From Phocaeicola_A sp045545095 (lineage in GTDB: Bacteria > Bacteroidota > Bacteroidia > Bacteroidales > Bacteroidaceae): a stretch of DNA of 64,000 nucleotides. Every line of letters starts with the position of its first letter. The first letter of the stretch is position 1. Of the stretch, positions 45,198 through 53,275 are shown one piece after another. A program made the translations under genes and the position numbers. The stretch lies in assembly GCA_045545095.1 (NCBI GenBank), contig JAZQAG010000041.1, positions 62,001 to 126,000 of the forward strand. The letters run 5' to 3'. Under the pieces are notes generated by a model, which worked only from the letters and a program-made list of their open reading frames with translations, made no database searches and was not told the origin of the DNA.

Positions 45198-46286
45198 ATG
45201 AGTGTTAAATTAAGAAAGAAGAGTTTACAGAACGGACGAGCAGCTCTGTTCTTGGACATCAGTTGGGACGGCCAACGTTGGAAAGAGTATTTGGGATTAT
45301 GGTTGGAAAAGCCAGTTAATTCCGTGGTTTTGCAGGAGAATAATTTGAAAATTCAGACTGCACAGAGCCTTTGTTTGCAGCGTGAGCATCAATTACTGCA
45401 AGCCATTTCATGTTTTAAAACACCTCAAGGAAATCTGCCAGATACAGATTTTCTTGAGGTGTTTTCTCATTTTATATCCTCCTATCGTAGGAAAGATATA
45501 AAAACTGTCAAAGCTGCCTATCTCCATTTGCGCAGTTTTGTAAACAAGCCCAAATTACCATTTTCCTTTATCAACAAGCCTTTTTGTGAAGATTTTCTAT
45601 CTTATCTGTATGAAACCTTGAAAGGGAACACTCCTGTAGGTTATTTTAAGAAATTCAAGATGTGTTTGGAACAATGTGTAGAAAATGGTTTTCTGGTGAA
45701 GAATCCCGCCCACGGCATACGTTTGGTCTCTTCCGAAGCTATAACAAAGGACATTTTAGATACCGATGAAATACAAGCGTTAGCCGATACTCCACTACAA
45801 AACACAGAAGTCAAAAGAGCCTTCCTTTTTGCATGCCATACAGGACTCCGTTGGTGCGATGTTTACTCGTTACAATACAAATCTATAGATTTCCATCGAA
45901 ATATGTTGACAGTGCGTCAACGCAAAGTGGCTAACCGTTCTTCTAAGGCTGTACTCCACTTGAACATGAATTCAACTGCCGTACACTTACTCCAACTACA
46001 AACGGGGCTTCCTGATGATTTGGTATTCAAACTGCCATCATATTCCTACTCCCGCCGGATATTGATGGATTGGGCAAATCGTGCAGGATTGAAAAAACAT
46101 ATTACATTTCATTGTGCACGCCATTCTTTCATAACGAACATCATGTTACGTGGTGCAAATATCAAAACAGCCTCTTTATTGGCTGGGCATTCTACGATAC
46201 GTCACACGGAAAAGTATGTTCATATTATCGATGAGTTGAAGCAACATGCTGTTGATAGTCTTCCTGTCCTAAAATTAGATTTATAG
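45198..46286 (+). CDS. Tyrosine recombinase (integrase family)
   Basis: This 362-aa site-specific recombinase has an N-terminal arm-binding-like part (about 1-80), a SAM-like core-binding domain (about 85-180) and a catalytic domain. The active-site set is visible: R218 (HTGLRWCD), H305 and R308 (HCARHS), H331 (LAGHST) and nucleophile Y340 (HTEKYVH). No phage or conjugation genes accompany it. It sits next to a 6.36-kb block flanked by a 15-bp inverted repeat that splits a regulator gene, so its likely job is to invert that block. Its promoter carries an inverted repeat with the same ACGAATA core. Confidence 0.93.
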   Translation: MSVKLRKKSLQNGRAALFLDISWDGQRWKEYLGLWLEKPVNSVVLQENNLKIQTAQSLCLQREHQLLQAISCFKTPQGNLPDTDFLEVFSHFISSYRRKDIKTVKAAYLHLRSFVNKPKLPFSFINKPFCEDFLSYLYETLKGNTPVGYFKKFKMCLEQCVENGFLVKNPAHGIRLVSSEAITKDILDTDEIQALADTPLQNTEVKRAFLFACHTGLRWCDVYSLQYKSIDFHRNMLTVRQRKVANRSSKAVLHLNMNSTAVHLLQLQTGLPDDLVFKLPSYSYSRRILMDWANRAGLKKHITFHCARHSFITNIMLRGANIKTASLLAGHSTIRHTEKYVHIIDELKQHAVDSLPVLKLDL

Positions 46287-46337
46287 AACTAATTTTAATC
46301 TCCATACAGAATCAAAACTGTCCCTTTATGTGTCCCT

Positions 46338-46345
46338 TATCTTTG
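46338..46345 (+). promoter_or_regulatory. Putative rightward promoter -7 box outside the invertible block
   Basis: TATCTTTG matches TAnnTTTG. It lies after the recombinase gene and 57 bp before the left inversion site, pointing into the block. In the present orientation it would read toward the surface lipoprotein gene. Confidence 0.5.
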
Positions 46346-46354
46346 CTATTTATC

Positions 46355-46400
46355 GTGTAAACTGTATGTAATTAACCATTTACACAAGCAAATACAGTTT
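46355..46400. repeat. Interleaved inverted repeats beside the left inversion site
   Basis: GTGTAAA (46355-46361) matches TTTACAC (46379-46385) and AAACTGTAT (46359-46367) matches ATACAGTTT (46392-46400). They end 2 bp before the inversion site and could be accessory binding sites for the recombinase. Confidence 0.6.
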
Positions 46401-46401
46401 C

Positions 46402-46416
46402 CGGCACGAATACTTC
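46402..46416 (+). repeat. Left inversion site (15-bp inverted repeat)
   Basis: CGGCACGAATACTTC here is repeated exactly in reverse complement at 52749-52763. In both places it codes for the GTNTS part of the same AraC-type regulator, one half on each side. Confidence 0.85.
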
Positions 46417-46660
46417 CTATCTTTCAGGGGTTGTTAACGTACGTTTTGGGTGCAACCTCAAGACGCTTGTGAACAGATATCGCATTGATTATGCAAAGAA
46501 AATGATATGTTCTCACGAATATAATTTGCAAGAGATACCTTTCCTCTGTGGTTTCGCATCACGAAGTGCATTTTATGCAGCATTCCAACGCTTCGTAGGC
46601 ATGGCGCCCTTGCAATATATGCAATCACAGCATAAGAAAAGACGAAAAGCAGTAAAATAA
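46403..46660 (+). pseudogene. AraC-family regulator, 3' fragment (split by inversion)
   Basis: From the inversion site the frame reads GTNTSYLSGVVNVRFGCN, NRYRIDYAKKMI and IPFLCGFASRSAFYAAFQRF with GMAPLQYMQ. That is the second half of an AraC double helix-turn-helix domain, ending at a stop at 46658. It has no start or N-terminal half here; a GTG at 46469 gives only 63 codons. The missing N-terminal half is on the minus strand at 52749-52954. In this orientation no full regulator can be made from either fragment. Confidence 0.88.
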
Positions 46661-46777
46661 TCACCTTTTTAAATTTAAGAACAACCGACAAAAGAGAGAA
46701 ACCTGACAAACCATAAGTTAAGAATGAGAAAGAAAACCTTTTTTTAATTATTAAATTTTAAATTTAAAGTTTTAATT

Positions 46778-49700
46778 ATGAACAAAAAATTATTAAGTGC
46801 AATCTTGTTTGGAGCACTTGCTGCTTCAACAAGTACGTTTGTATCTTGTAAAGACTACGATGATGACATCGATCGTCTGCAGATGCAAATCGATCAGAAT
46901 GCAACTACAGCTGCGAACGATCTCGCCAGCAAGATAGCTGCATTGGAGTCGCAACTCAGCACCTTGAATGCAGCTAAGGAGACTTTGGCTGATCAATTGG
47001 CTGCTGCGAAGGCTGAGGCTGCTACTGCTGCTGCCAATGCTTTGGCTGCTGCTCAGACTGCTCAGGCTGCTGCTGATGCTGCTAAAGCTGGTGGTGATGC
47101 TGCTGCCGCTGCTGCTGCTAAGGCTAATGAGTTAGCTCAGAAGGGTGTTGATGGAGCTGCTGCTGCCCAAAACACAGCTAATGCTGCCGCAAATGCTGCT
47201 GCCAACGCTCAGAATACGGCTGATAAGGCAAATGCTGCTGCCGCTGCTGCTCAGAAGGTTGCTGATCAGGCTGTTGCTGAAATCACAACTGCAGTTGCCC
47301 GTGTTGCAACTCTTGAGACTAAAGTGACCAACCTCGAAGGAATTGCCAACGATTTGAAGGTTGCTAACGTAGAACTTAACTCTAAGGTATCAGATCTTCA
47401 GACTCAGATGGCTGCTGTTAAGGCTGACACCAAGGCTAACACCGACGCTATTGCTGCTGCCAACGCTCAGATTTTGGCTAAGGCTACAGAGTTGAGCACT
47501 CAAATTAACAAATTGTCTGCTGACCTCGGTGCCCGCATCGATGTTATTGACAACACTTTGAATACTATCAAGTCAACTTATGCTACTAAAGACGAGTTGA
47601 ACACTAAGGCTCAGGAATTGGCCGCTATGGACGCTCAGTTGAGCAGTCAGATTGCAGCTAACCTGAAGTTCATCGAGACTCTTCAGGCTACAGTTAAGGA
47701 GTTGGCTGCTAAGGATGCTGAATTGGCTGCCAAGATTGAAAGCAACTACGCTGCCCTCTTGGATAAGATCAACGCCATCACTGTTGAGCAAGCCAATATG
47801 TTGAAGTCTATCGAGGCTTTGCAGGCTGCAAGTGCTGAACTGAAGACTCAGTATTCTTCTTTGGCTTCTACAAAAGCAGATTTGACTTATGTAGACAATA
47901 TCAACAATCAGTTGACCACTCTTATCAACTCTTTGCAGAAGACTTTGAACGACTTGACAGCATCTGACGCTTCACAGGCTGCTACTATCAACGTTCTGTT
48001 GCAGGATGTTAGCAAGTTGAAGGAAGATATGCTGAACCTCCAGAACAAGGTTGATGCCAATGCCGCTGCTGCTGATGCAAACTTGAAGGCTGCTGTTTCT
48101 GAGTTGCAGGCTGAGATTAAGGCTGTTGCCGAGGCTGCTGACAAGGCTTTGCAGGAAGAGGTTGCAGCTATCGAGGCTCAGATTGCTGAGAACGCTGCCG
48201 CTATCGCCGAAATTAAGGAAGAGCTTGCTACTAAGGCTTCTCAGGAAGAAGTTGATGCTTTGACTGAAAGCTTGATTATGACTCAGTTGGATGTTACCAA
48301 CTTGATCGATGGCTTGCGCGAGTTGAAGGGTCAGATTGCTGCTCAGGATGCAGAGTTGAAGTCTCTTATCGCTGATGCTGAGAAGGCTGCCAAGGACTAC
48401 GCTTATAATTTGGTTCTTGAGTTGACTAAGACTGTAAGCAACAATATTATCGGTATCGAGAACAACGCTGCCGCTATCGAAGGTAATGCTGCTGCCATCA
48501 AGGCTAACGCTGAGACTATCGAAGCTATTTTGGCTGCTATCGAAGAGTTGAAAGACTTGTCTAACGGTCCTTTGGCTGCTTTTGTAACCGGTGACGAACT
48601 GAACGATGAGTTGAATGCTCTCTACGAAGGTATCTCTAACGAACTTGACAACTATGTTGCTATCGTTGACTTGAAGCGTCTCTATGCTGACCGTGGCGAG
48701 ATGAACGACAGCTTGAACCTTTTGAAGGAGGCTATCGCTGCTCACGAAGAAGCTTACGAAGCTAAGATGGCTGAGGTTGACTCTGAGTTTGCTACTATCA
48801 AGGCTGAGTTGGAGCGTTTGGGTCTGGACTATGCACAGATGAACGTTATCAACAACAAGGTTAACGCTTTGATTGAGAACATCCAGAGCATCGTATTCGT
48901 TCCTCAGTACAATGGTGTTGACGTTCCCGTTTACGGTTATGTACACGCTGATGGTTCTTTGAACGCTGAAATTACAGACATCAAGTTCCGTCTGGAGCCT
49001 GCTACAGCTGCTGCTGAAGTTGCTGCATTGTGGGGCACTGAGGGTAGCAAATTGACTCTTGCTCTCGAATGTTCAGATGCCTTGAAGGAGGCCACACGTG
49101 CTGCTTACACTCACTTCGAAGTTACTGGTGTAAAAGCTGACGGTGCTTTCTTGGTAGTTTCTGCAAAGAACAACTTGACTTATGCTAATGATGAAGAAGC
49201 TCCTATCTATCCTACTACTTTGGTTGTTGGTAACGAATGGGCTGTTGATACAGTGAACAATGAAACTGTTGCATTGTCTAAGACTTCTGATTACTTCAAC
49301 GTAGAACTTATCACCTTGAATGAGGTATTGGAAGGTACTCCCGATGCTATCACTAAGCAGTTGAACGATACAACAAGTACTTACAAGCACATCGAATTCA
49401 TTGCTGGTAAGGAAAGTAACCTGGAAGAAGTTGGTACTGCTTCTGTAGAAATTCACTACAACTACGTAGGTCAGGAACATGCGTTGGCTAATATGTTCAG
49501 CACATTCAAGAATGGCGAATTCGTATTGCCCGAAGTATCTAAGGACCTTGTAATTGTATCTTCTGAAGGTGATGCTGACTACTTTGCAGTTTCTGAGACT
49601 GGTGTTGCTGTTAAGGGTCTTGCTGATGGAAATCCTGACACATTGGCTATCGGCAAGTCTTTGGTAGTTACTATCGCAGACAAATTGTATGGCAAAGATG

Positions 49701-50935
49701 AGCAGGGTGTATGGAATGTTACTTATGAGGTAACTTATAAGATTACTGAAAACGTTTACAAGTATGACTTTGATTTGGGTGTTCTCGAAATCGAATGGCC
49801 TGATGAAAATGATACTATTGCCTTCACAGCTGCTGACATCACTGATGTAGAAGGTATGGCAGAATATGGTTTGACTGCAGAGACATTGTTCGGACATATC
49901 TACAATGAGCTTGTTGTTAGAACTAAGTTGGGTAACCTCTGGACAGATTGTTCTGAAAACATTACTCGTATCGAGCTTGTTCCTGGTGAAGATGGCAAGA
50001 CTATCTACATGGTTGGTTTGTCTAACAAGGCTGAATCTAACTACGATGATGGTGACAAGACTTATGCTGGTGAACTTGGTCTGACAATCAACCATATTGC
50101 AACTATCAACTTCAAGGGTGCTGTATCATTAGATATTCCTGATCCTGCTAAGTATCTCGAGAAGCACACTATTTGGTGGACCGGAACAGATGATATTCAG
50201 TTGAATGTAAACTATGCTTATAGCGATTTGGCTGAAAACTATTACTACAGAATCGAAATGCCTACAGTTTACAAGAACTACGACTTGTACAACGGTGTAG
50301 ATGGTATCGATTATGTATGGACTCTGAACAATGCTGAGAATATCGAAGGCATCGAGTTCGATGGCGATACTCTGAAGATTACTGGTCCTATCACTGTAAA
50401 CGGTAAGGCTGCTGATATCAACGATGGTTCTATCACATTCAACTTGAATGTTGTAACTGGTGAAACCGTATTGGCAACTGCTAAGGATCAGCAGTTCAAG
50501 GTGACTTATCCTGTTGATGAATTCGAAGGTCTTGAGCCTATGTCATTGACAGCTGACAAGCTGAAAGATGCAAGTGAAGAGGCTATGAAGGTTATCGGTA
50601 AGGTTACATTGACTGACAATGACGGAGCCGTTTGGGTGAAGGATGGTCAGATTAATCCTAACGTTGATCCCGAATTAGGTTATGTTGCAACTAAGGCATG
50701 GGGCGTTGAAAACCTCAAGTACGAAGTTGTTAAGGTTGAAATTGCAGCAACAGGTGAAGATTTGACAGAGTTCAACCTCTTTAGCGTTGACGAAGTAAAT
50801 GGTGCTCTGATTGTAAACGCACCTGAAAACATCACTAAGACTGTTAATGTTACTATCAAGGTTTCTGTTGATTACACATTCGAAAAGAATGTTGGCGCAG
50901 AGTACGTGGTAACTGTTCTTCCTATGGAAAAGTAA
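46778..50935 (+). CDS. Giant alanine-rich surface lipoprotein (S-layer-like)
   Basis: This 1385-aa protein has lipoprotein signal MNKKLLSAILFGALAASTST then FVSC, with lipidated Cys at 24 followed by KDYDDD, an acidic surface-export signal. Residues about 30-720 are Ala-rich heptad coiled coil (LAAAKAEAATAAANALAAAQ, many LAAKDAELAAKIE-type units); the rest is beta-domain sequence. Codons are strongly biased to GCT, AAG and TTG, unlike its neighbours, indicating very high expression. A terminator follows, then an ompA-like gene. From memory this resembles the phase-variable S-layer pair BT1927-BT1926 of B. thetaiotaomicron; that homology is inferred. Confidence 0.82.
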   Translation: MNKKLLSAILFGALAASTSTFVSCKDYDDDIDRLQMQIDQNATTAANDLASKIAALESQLSTLNAAKETLADQLAAAKAEAATAAANALAAAQTAQAAADAAKAGGDAAAAAAAKANELAQKGVDGAAAAQNTANAAANAAANAQNTADKANAAAAAAQKVADQAVAEITTAVARVATLETKVTNLEGIANDLKVANVELNSKVSDLQTQMAAVKADTKANTDAIAAANAQILAKATELSTQINKLSADLGARIDVIDNTLNTIKSTYATKDELNTKAQELAAMDAQLSSQIAANLKFIETLQATVKELAAKDAELAAKIESNYAALLDKINAITVEQANMLKSIEALQAASAELKTQYSSLASTKADLTYVDNINNQLTTLINSLQKTLNDLTASDASQAATINVLLQDVSKLKEDMLNLQNKVDANAAAADANLKAAVSELQAEIKAVAEAADKALQEEVAAIEAQIAENAAAIAEIKEELATKASQEEVDALTESLIMTQLDVTNLIDGLRELKGQIAAQDAELKSLIADAEKAAKDYAYNLVLELTKTVSNNIIGIENNAAAIEGNAAAIKANAETIEAILAAIEELKDLSNGPLAAFVTGDELNDELNALYEGISNELDNYVAIVDLKRLYADRGEMNDSLNLLKEAIAAHEEAYEAKMAEVDSEFATIKAELERLGLDYAQMNVINNKVNALIENIQSIVFVPQYNGVDVPVYGYVHADGSLNAEITDIKFRLEPATAAAEVAALWGTEGSKLTLALECSDALKEATRAAYTHFEVTGVKADGAFLVVSAKNNLTYANDEEAPIYPTTLVVGNEWAVDTVNNETVALSKTSDYFNVELITLNEVLEGTPDAITKQLNDTTSTYKHIEFIAGKESNLEEVGTASVEIHYNYVGQEHALANMFSTFKNGEFVLPEVSKDLVIVSSEGDADYFAVSETGVAVKGLADGNPDTLAIGKSLVVTIADKLYGKDEQGVWNVTYEVTYKITENVYKYDFDLGVLEIEWPDENDTIAFTAADITDVEGMAEYGLTAETLFGHIYNELVVRTKLGNLWTDCSENITRIELVPGEDGKTIYMVGLSNKAESNYDDGDKTYAGELGLTINHIATINFKGAVSLDIPDPAKYLEKHTIWWTGTDDIQLNVNYAYSDLAENYYYRIEMPTVYKNYDLYNGVDGIDYVWTLNNAENIEGIEFDGDTLKITGPITVNGKAADINDGSITFNLNVVTGETVLATAKDQQFKVTYPVDEFEGLEPMSLTADKLKDASEEAMKVIGKVTLTDNDGAVWVKDGQINPNVDPELGYVATKAWGVENLKYEVVKVEIAATGEDLTEFNLFSVDEVNGALIVNAPENITKTVNVTIKVSVDYTFEKNVGAEYVVTVLPMEK

Positions 50936-50962
50936 TTGTTGAAAGACAATTAGAATAATATT

Positions 50963-50993
50963 AAAAGGGCGCATCTAAGTGCGCCCTTTTTTT
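50963..50993 (+). terminator. Terminator after the surface lipoprotein gene
   Basis: GGGCGCA (50967-50973) and TGCGCCC (50980-50986) form a hairpin followed by seven T. Confidence 0.9.
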
Positions 50994-51107
50994 ATGCAAT
51001 ATAATATAGAGTCCTCAATAAGGAGTTAGTAATTACATATTACATGACAATAGATATTATATGCAAGTACGAAGTTAACAGACAAAAAAGTACGAGTTTA
51101 CAACCCT

Positions 51108-51217
51108 TTCACATTTGTGAAGAGATATCTTCACATCCGTCAAGAGATGTCTTCACAACCGTCAAGAGATATCTTCACAACTGTGAAGAGAAGTTTTCAC
51201 AGATGTGAAGAACTTCA
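51108..51217. repeat. Five 22-bp tandem units with TTCACA dyads
   Basis: Units start at exactly 51108, 51130, 51152, 51174 and 51196. Each begins TTCACA; most continue to a TGTGAAGAGA or CGTCAAGAGA half. Units 1, 4 and 5 carry the palindrome TTCACA-N2-TGTGAA. Exact 22-bp phasing puts all units on one face of the DNA. There is no spacer between units, so it is not a CRISPR. Confidence 0.85.
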
Positions 51218-51442
51218 AGAATGCATGCTTTTATCATTTAAAAGTAGGGAATCAAGATCATTAAAGGTGTGTGAAGGAAAAGAATAAACATAGTGAATAG
51301 AGAATGTGTGGTCTTATTCTGGAAATATATTCACACATAGATATAGAGATTTTCATACCTACAGATTTAGGCATTGGATTCCTATAACTTAAATATTTGC
51401 CTGTGTCACAGCGAAATATGACTACTCTATCAGATTTTGACT

Positions 51443-51450
51443 TATCTTTG
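51443..51450 (+). promoter_or_regulatory. -7 box of the ompA-like gene
   Basis: TATCTTTG matches TAnnTTTG, 50 bp before the ATG and about 225 bp after the repeat array. Confidence 0.6.
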
Positions 51451-51500
51451 TATGTTGAAACAAGAATTCACATTAGTAATAATTTAAATAATAAAAAACT

Positions 51501-52607
51501 ATGAAGTTCAAGAGCGTATTTGCGGTAGTTTTGTTGGCCGCATGTAGTGTTTCTGCCATGGCACAGGAACAAAGTGAAGAGAAAGTGGTGTTCAATCCCC
51601 ACAGCTATTTGCAGTTGCAGGGTGGTATCAGCCATACATTAGGTGAAGCGAAATTTACAGACCTGTTGTCGCCCGCAGCAGCATTGTCATTCGGCTATCA
51701 GTTCAGCCCAGTATGGGGTGCCCGTATCGGTGTGAGCGGATGGGAAAGCCGTGGTGGATGGGTGAATCCTTCTGTCAATTACAAGTACAACTATCTGGCT
51801 GGCAACTTGGATGTTACCATGAATTTGAGCAATCTGATTTGCAAGTATAATCCTAAGAGAATCTTCAACTTGAGCATGTTCTTGGGTGGAGCCATCAACT
51901 ATGCTTTCAACAACGATGAGGCTGAGAACCTGGCCGTAACATTAAGAGACAATAAGCATTTTGCAATGCCTTATTTATGGCACGACAGCAAAGTCTTGGC
52001 TGTTGCCCGTGGCGGTCTGATTGCAGATTTCCGTTTGAGCGAACGTATAAGCCTCAATTTAGAGGCTAACGCCAACCTTACTTCCGACCATTACAACTCA
52101 AAGAAGGCAGGAAATGTTGACTGGTATTTCAATGCTTTGGCTGGTATTACCTTCCGTTTGGGCAAGCCGACAAAGACTGTGGCTGTTCCCGTACTTCCCC
52201 AACCTGTGAGCGCAGCTCCTGTACAGGAAAAGCCTGCTGAACCCATCATCAAAGAGGTGGTTAAGGTTGTTGAAAAACCTGTTGATGCCTATACTTGCGA
52301 TATATTCTTCGAACTGAACTCATCAGTTATCAGCAGCGAAGAAGAAGCCAAGGTAAATCAGTTGGCAGAATACTTGAAGAAATACCCTGAAGCAAAAGTG
52401 GTTATCACCGGATATGCCGATGTGAAGACTGGTAATGCAGAAATCAACTTGCGCCTGTCACAAGAGCGTGCCAACAAGGTAGCAGAAATGTTGTCAAGCA
52501 AGTTCGGTGTTGATGCAAGCCGTATCACTACAGCCTTCAAGGGCGACACAGAACAACCGTTCGGTGAAAACGTAAAGAACCGCGTTTGTATTTGTTGGGC
52601 AAAATAA
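51501..52607 (+). CDS. OmpA-family outer-membrane protein
   Basis: This 368-aa protein has signal peptide KFKSVFAVVLLAACSVSAMA. An eight-strand-type barrel region follows (about 35-220: YLQLQGGISHTLGEAKF, ALSFGYQFSPVWGARIGVSG), then a Pro/Val linker (VAVPVLPQPVSAAPVQEKPA) and a C-terminal peptidoglycan-binding OmpA domain (CDIFFELNSSVISSEEEAKV, NLRLSQERANKVAEML). It would tie the outer membrane or the neighbouring surface layer to the cell wall. It lies within the invertible block, downstream of the large lipoprotein, and is followed by a terminator at 52671. Confidence 0.9.
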   Translation: MKFKSVFAVVLLAACSVSAMAQEQSEEKVVFNPHSYLQLQGGISHTLGEAKFTDLLSPAAALSFGYQFSPVWGARIGVSGWESRGGWVNPSVNYKYNYLAGNLDVTMNLSNLICKYNPKRIFNLSMFLGGAINYAFNNDEAENLAVTLRDNKHFAMPYLWHDSKVLAVARGGLIADFRLSERISLNLEANANLTSDHYNSKKAGNVDWYFNALAGITFRLGKPTKTVAVPVLPQPVSAAPVQEKPAEPIIKEVVKVVEKPVDAYTCDIFFELNSSVISSEEEAKVNQLAEYLKKYPEAKVVITGYADVKTGNAEINLRLSQERANKVAEMLSSKFGVDASRITTAFKGDTEQPFGENVKNRVCICWAK

Positions 52608-52670
52608 AGAATTCTCCGTGTTTGTAAGTTCCCCATATTCTATTTGAGAATTGGATGTATTTGTGAGAGA

Positions 52671-52707
52671 GAGGGGCGAATCTTGTGAAAGATTTGCCCC
52701 TCATTTT
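52671..52707. terminator. Terminator after the ompA-like gene, inside the invertible block
   Basis: GAGGGGCGAATCTT (52671-52684) pairs with AAGATTTGCCCCTC (52689-52702) with one mismatch around a GTGA loop, then ATTTT. Confidence 0.8.
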
Positions 52708-52711
52708 ATAA

Positions 52712-52954
52712 TCAAAAGACAAATAAAAGAACCATTGCCATGAAACAAGAAGTATTCGTGCCGACTATTAGACTGAAGTTCGCAAGAGACAGTTTTGGAT
52801 TAAGATAAATTTTCTCTTTATCCAAATAATATTTGACTTTGTCGTAAAGATGAGCCATCCTTGCCTCCTCGGTTCTGTTGACAACAGGAGCATCAACAAT
52901 CATTTGTCCCATGTCCTGCTTATCAAATTGTGGTATGTTCTCTATCTCTTTCAT
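52712..52954 (-). pseudogene. AraC-family regulator, 5' fragment (split by inversion)
   Basis: From the ATG at 52954 the frame reads MKEIENIPQF, then YDKVKYYLDKEKIYLNPKLS and LANFSLIVGTNTS. This is the first half of an AraC double helix-turn-helix protein up to the inversion site. Past the site it runs into unrelated codons (CFMAMVLLFVF) and stops, giving an 80-aa truncated product. The break falls in the first recognition helix. Its own promoter is intact at 52985. Joined to the fragment at 46403-46660 it gives a complete 149-aa regulator. Confidence 0.88.
52749..52763 (-). repeat. Right inversion site (15-bp inverted repeat)
   Basis: GAAGTATTCGTGCCG on the plus strand is the exact reverse complement of the left site at 46402-46416. 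Confidence 0.85.
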
Positions 52955-52984
52955 TTTGCGTGGCGTGTTTACAGTTTCACGGGG

Positions 52985-52992
52985 CAAAAGTA
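52985..52992 (-). promoter_or_regulatory. -7 box of the AraC-type regulator gene
   Basis: TACTTTTG on the minus strand matches TAnnTTTG, 30 bp before the ATG at 52954. It lies outside the invertible block, so it would drive the restored regulator plus the surface-protein genes if the block were flipped. Confidence 0.65.
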
Positions 52993-53217
52993 ATCTCGTT
53001 TTTTGGATTGAGCAAGTTTTTTTTCTTATAAAGGAGGTTTGGGTGTTATAATATTTAAGAAATAGGAATTAGATGATTTTCACACATTATATTATTATAT
53101 GCAAATATGTCAATGCATTAATACACCAATGCCGCATTATCCCAATTAACGGACTTTCACCTCAAATTCGCAACTACATACTGTCCTTCCTTTCCTCGTA
53201 TCAATCTGTTGCATTTT

Positions 53218-53272
53218 TAGGGATTTCCCTACCAAGAATTAGGGATTTCCCCTTGGGGGTATGAAATCCCCT
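53218..53272. promoter_or_regulatory. Phased operator-like repeats upstream of 53329
   Basis: TAGGGATTTCCC occurs at 53218-53229 and 53240-53251, 22 bp apart; the first copy extends to the palindrome TAGGGATTTCCCTA. A third, inverted half (GAAATCCCCT, 53263-53272) abuts the promoter. A repressor or activator site is likely. Confidence 0.65.
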
Positions 53273-53275
53273 ACG

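Larger units (their letters stand above)
46287..46777. other. Region between recombinase and surface-protein gene
   Basis: These 491 bp hold a putative rightward promoter (46338), interleaved inverted repeats (46355-46400), the left inversion site (46402-46416), the AraC 3' fragment (to 46660) and a 117-bp AT-rich leader before the lipoprotein gene. That leader contains no TAnnTTTG box, so transcription probably enters from further upstream. Confidence 0.7.
50994..51500. other. Intergenic region between surface lipoprotein and ompA-like genes
   Basis: About 500 bp without a gene. It holds a five-unit 22-bp dyad array (51108-51217), AT-rich DNA and the ompA-like promoter box at 51443. Nothing else is recognised. 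Confidence 0.7.
46402..52763. mobile_element. Putative 6.36-kb invertible segment carrying surface-protein genes
   Basis: The segment runs between perfect 15-bp inverted repeats and holds the AraC 3' fragment, the 1385-aa surface lipoprotein gene, a 22-bp repeat array and the ompA-like gene. The regulator's 5' fragment lies just outside to the right. Rotating the segment restores one continuous 149-aa regulator reading frame followed by the lipoprotein and ompA-like genes on the same strand. A tyrosine recombinase gene is adjacent on the left. The alternative, a fixed one-time rearrangement, is not excluded. Confidence 0.8.

Noticed and set aside
46436..46446. AACGTACGTTT, similar to the ARACGTWCGT core I recall for Mpi-type invertible promoters
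   Set aside because: Only one copy was noticed in this locus and it lies within coding sequence of the AraC fragment (VNVRF); the 15-bp repeat explains the inversion better.
46469..46660. A complete 63-aa protein starting at GTG
   Set aside because: The AraC frame continues upstream to the inversion site and lacks its N-terminal half, so it is a fragment rather than a small gene.
47972..50095. Long antisense open frames (324 and 340 codons) within the surface lipoprotein gene
   Set aside because: They arise from the restricted codon set (GCT, AAG, TTG) of the plus-strand gene and look like repetitive shadows.
51108..51217. Possible CRISPR array
   Set aside because: The 22-bp units are contiguous with no unique spacers, and no cas genes are present.
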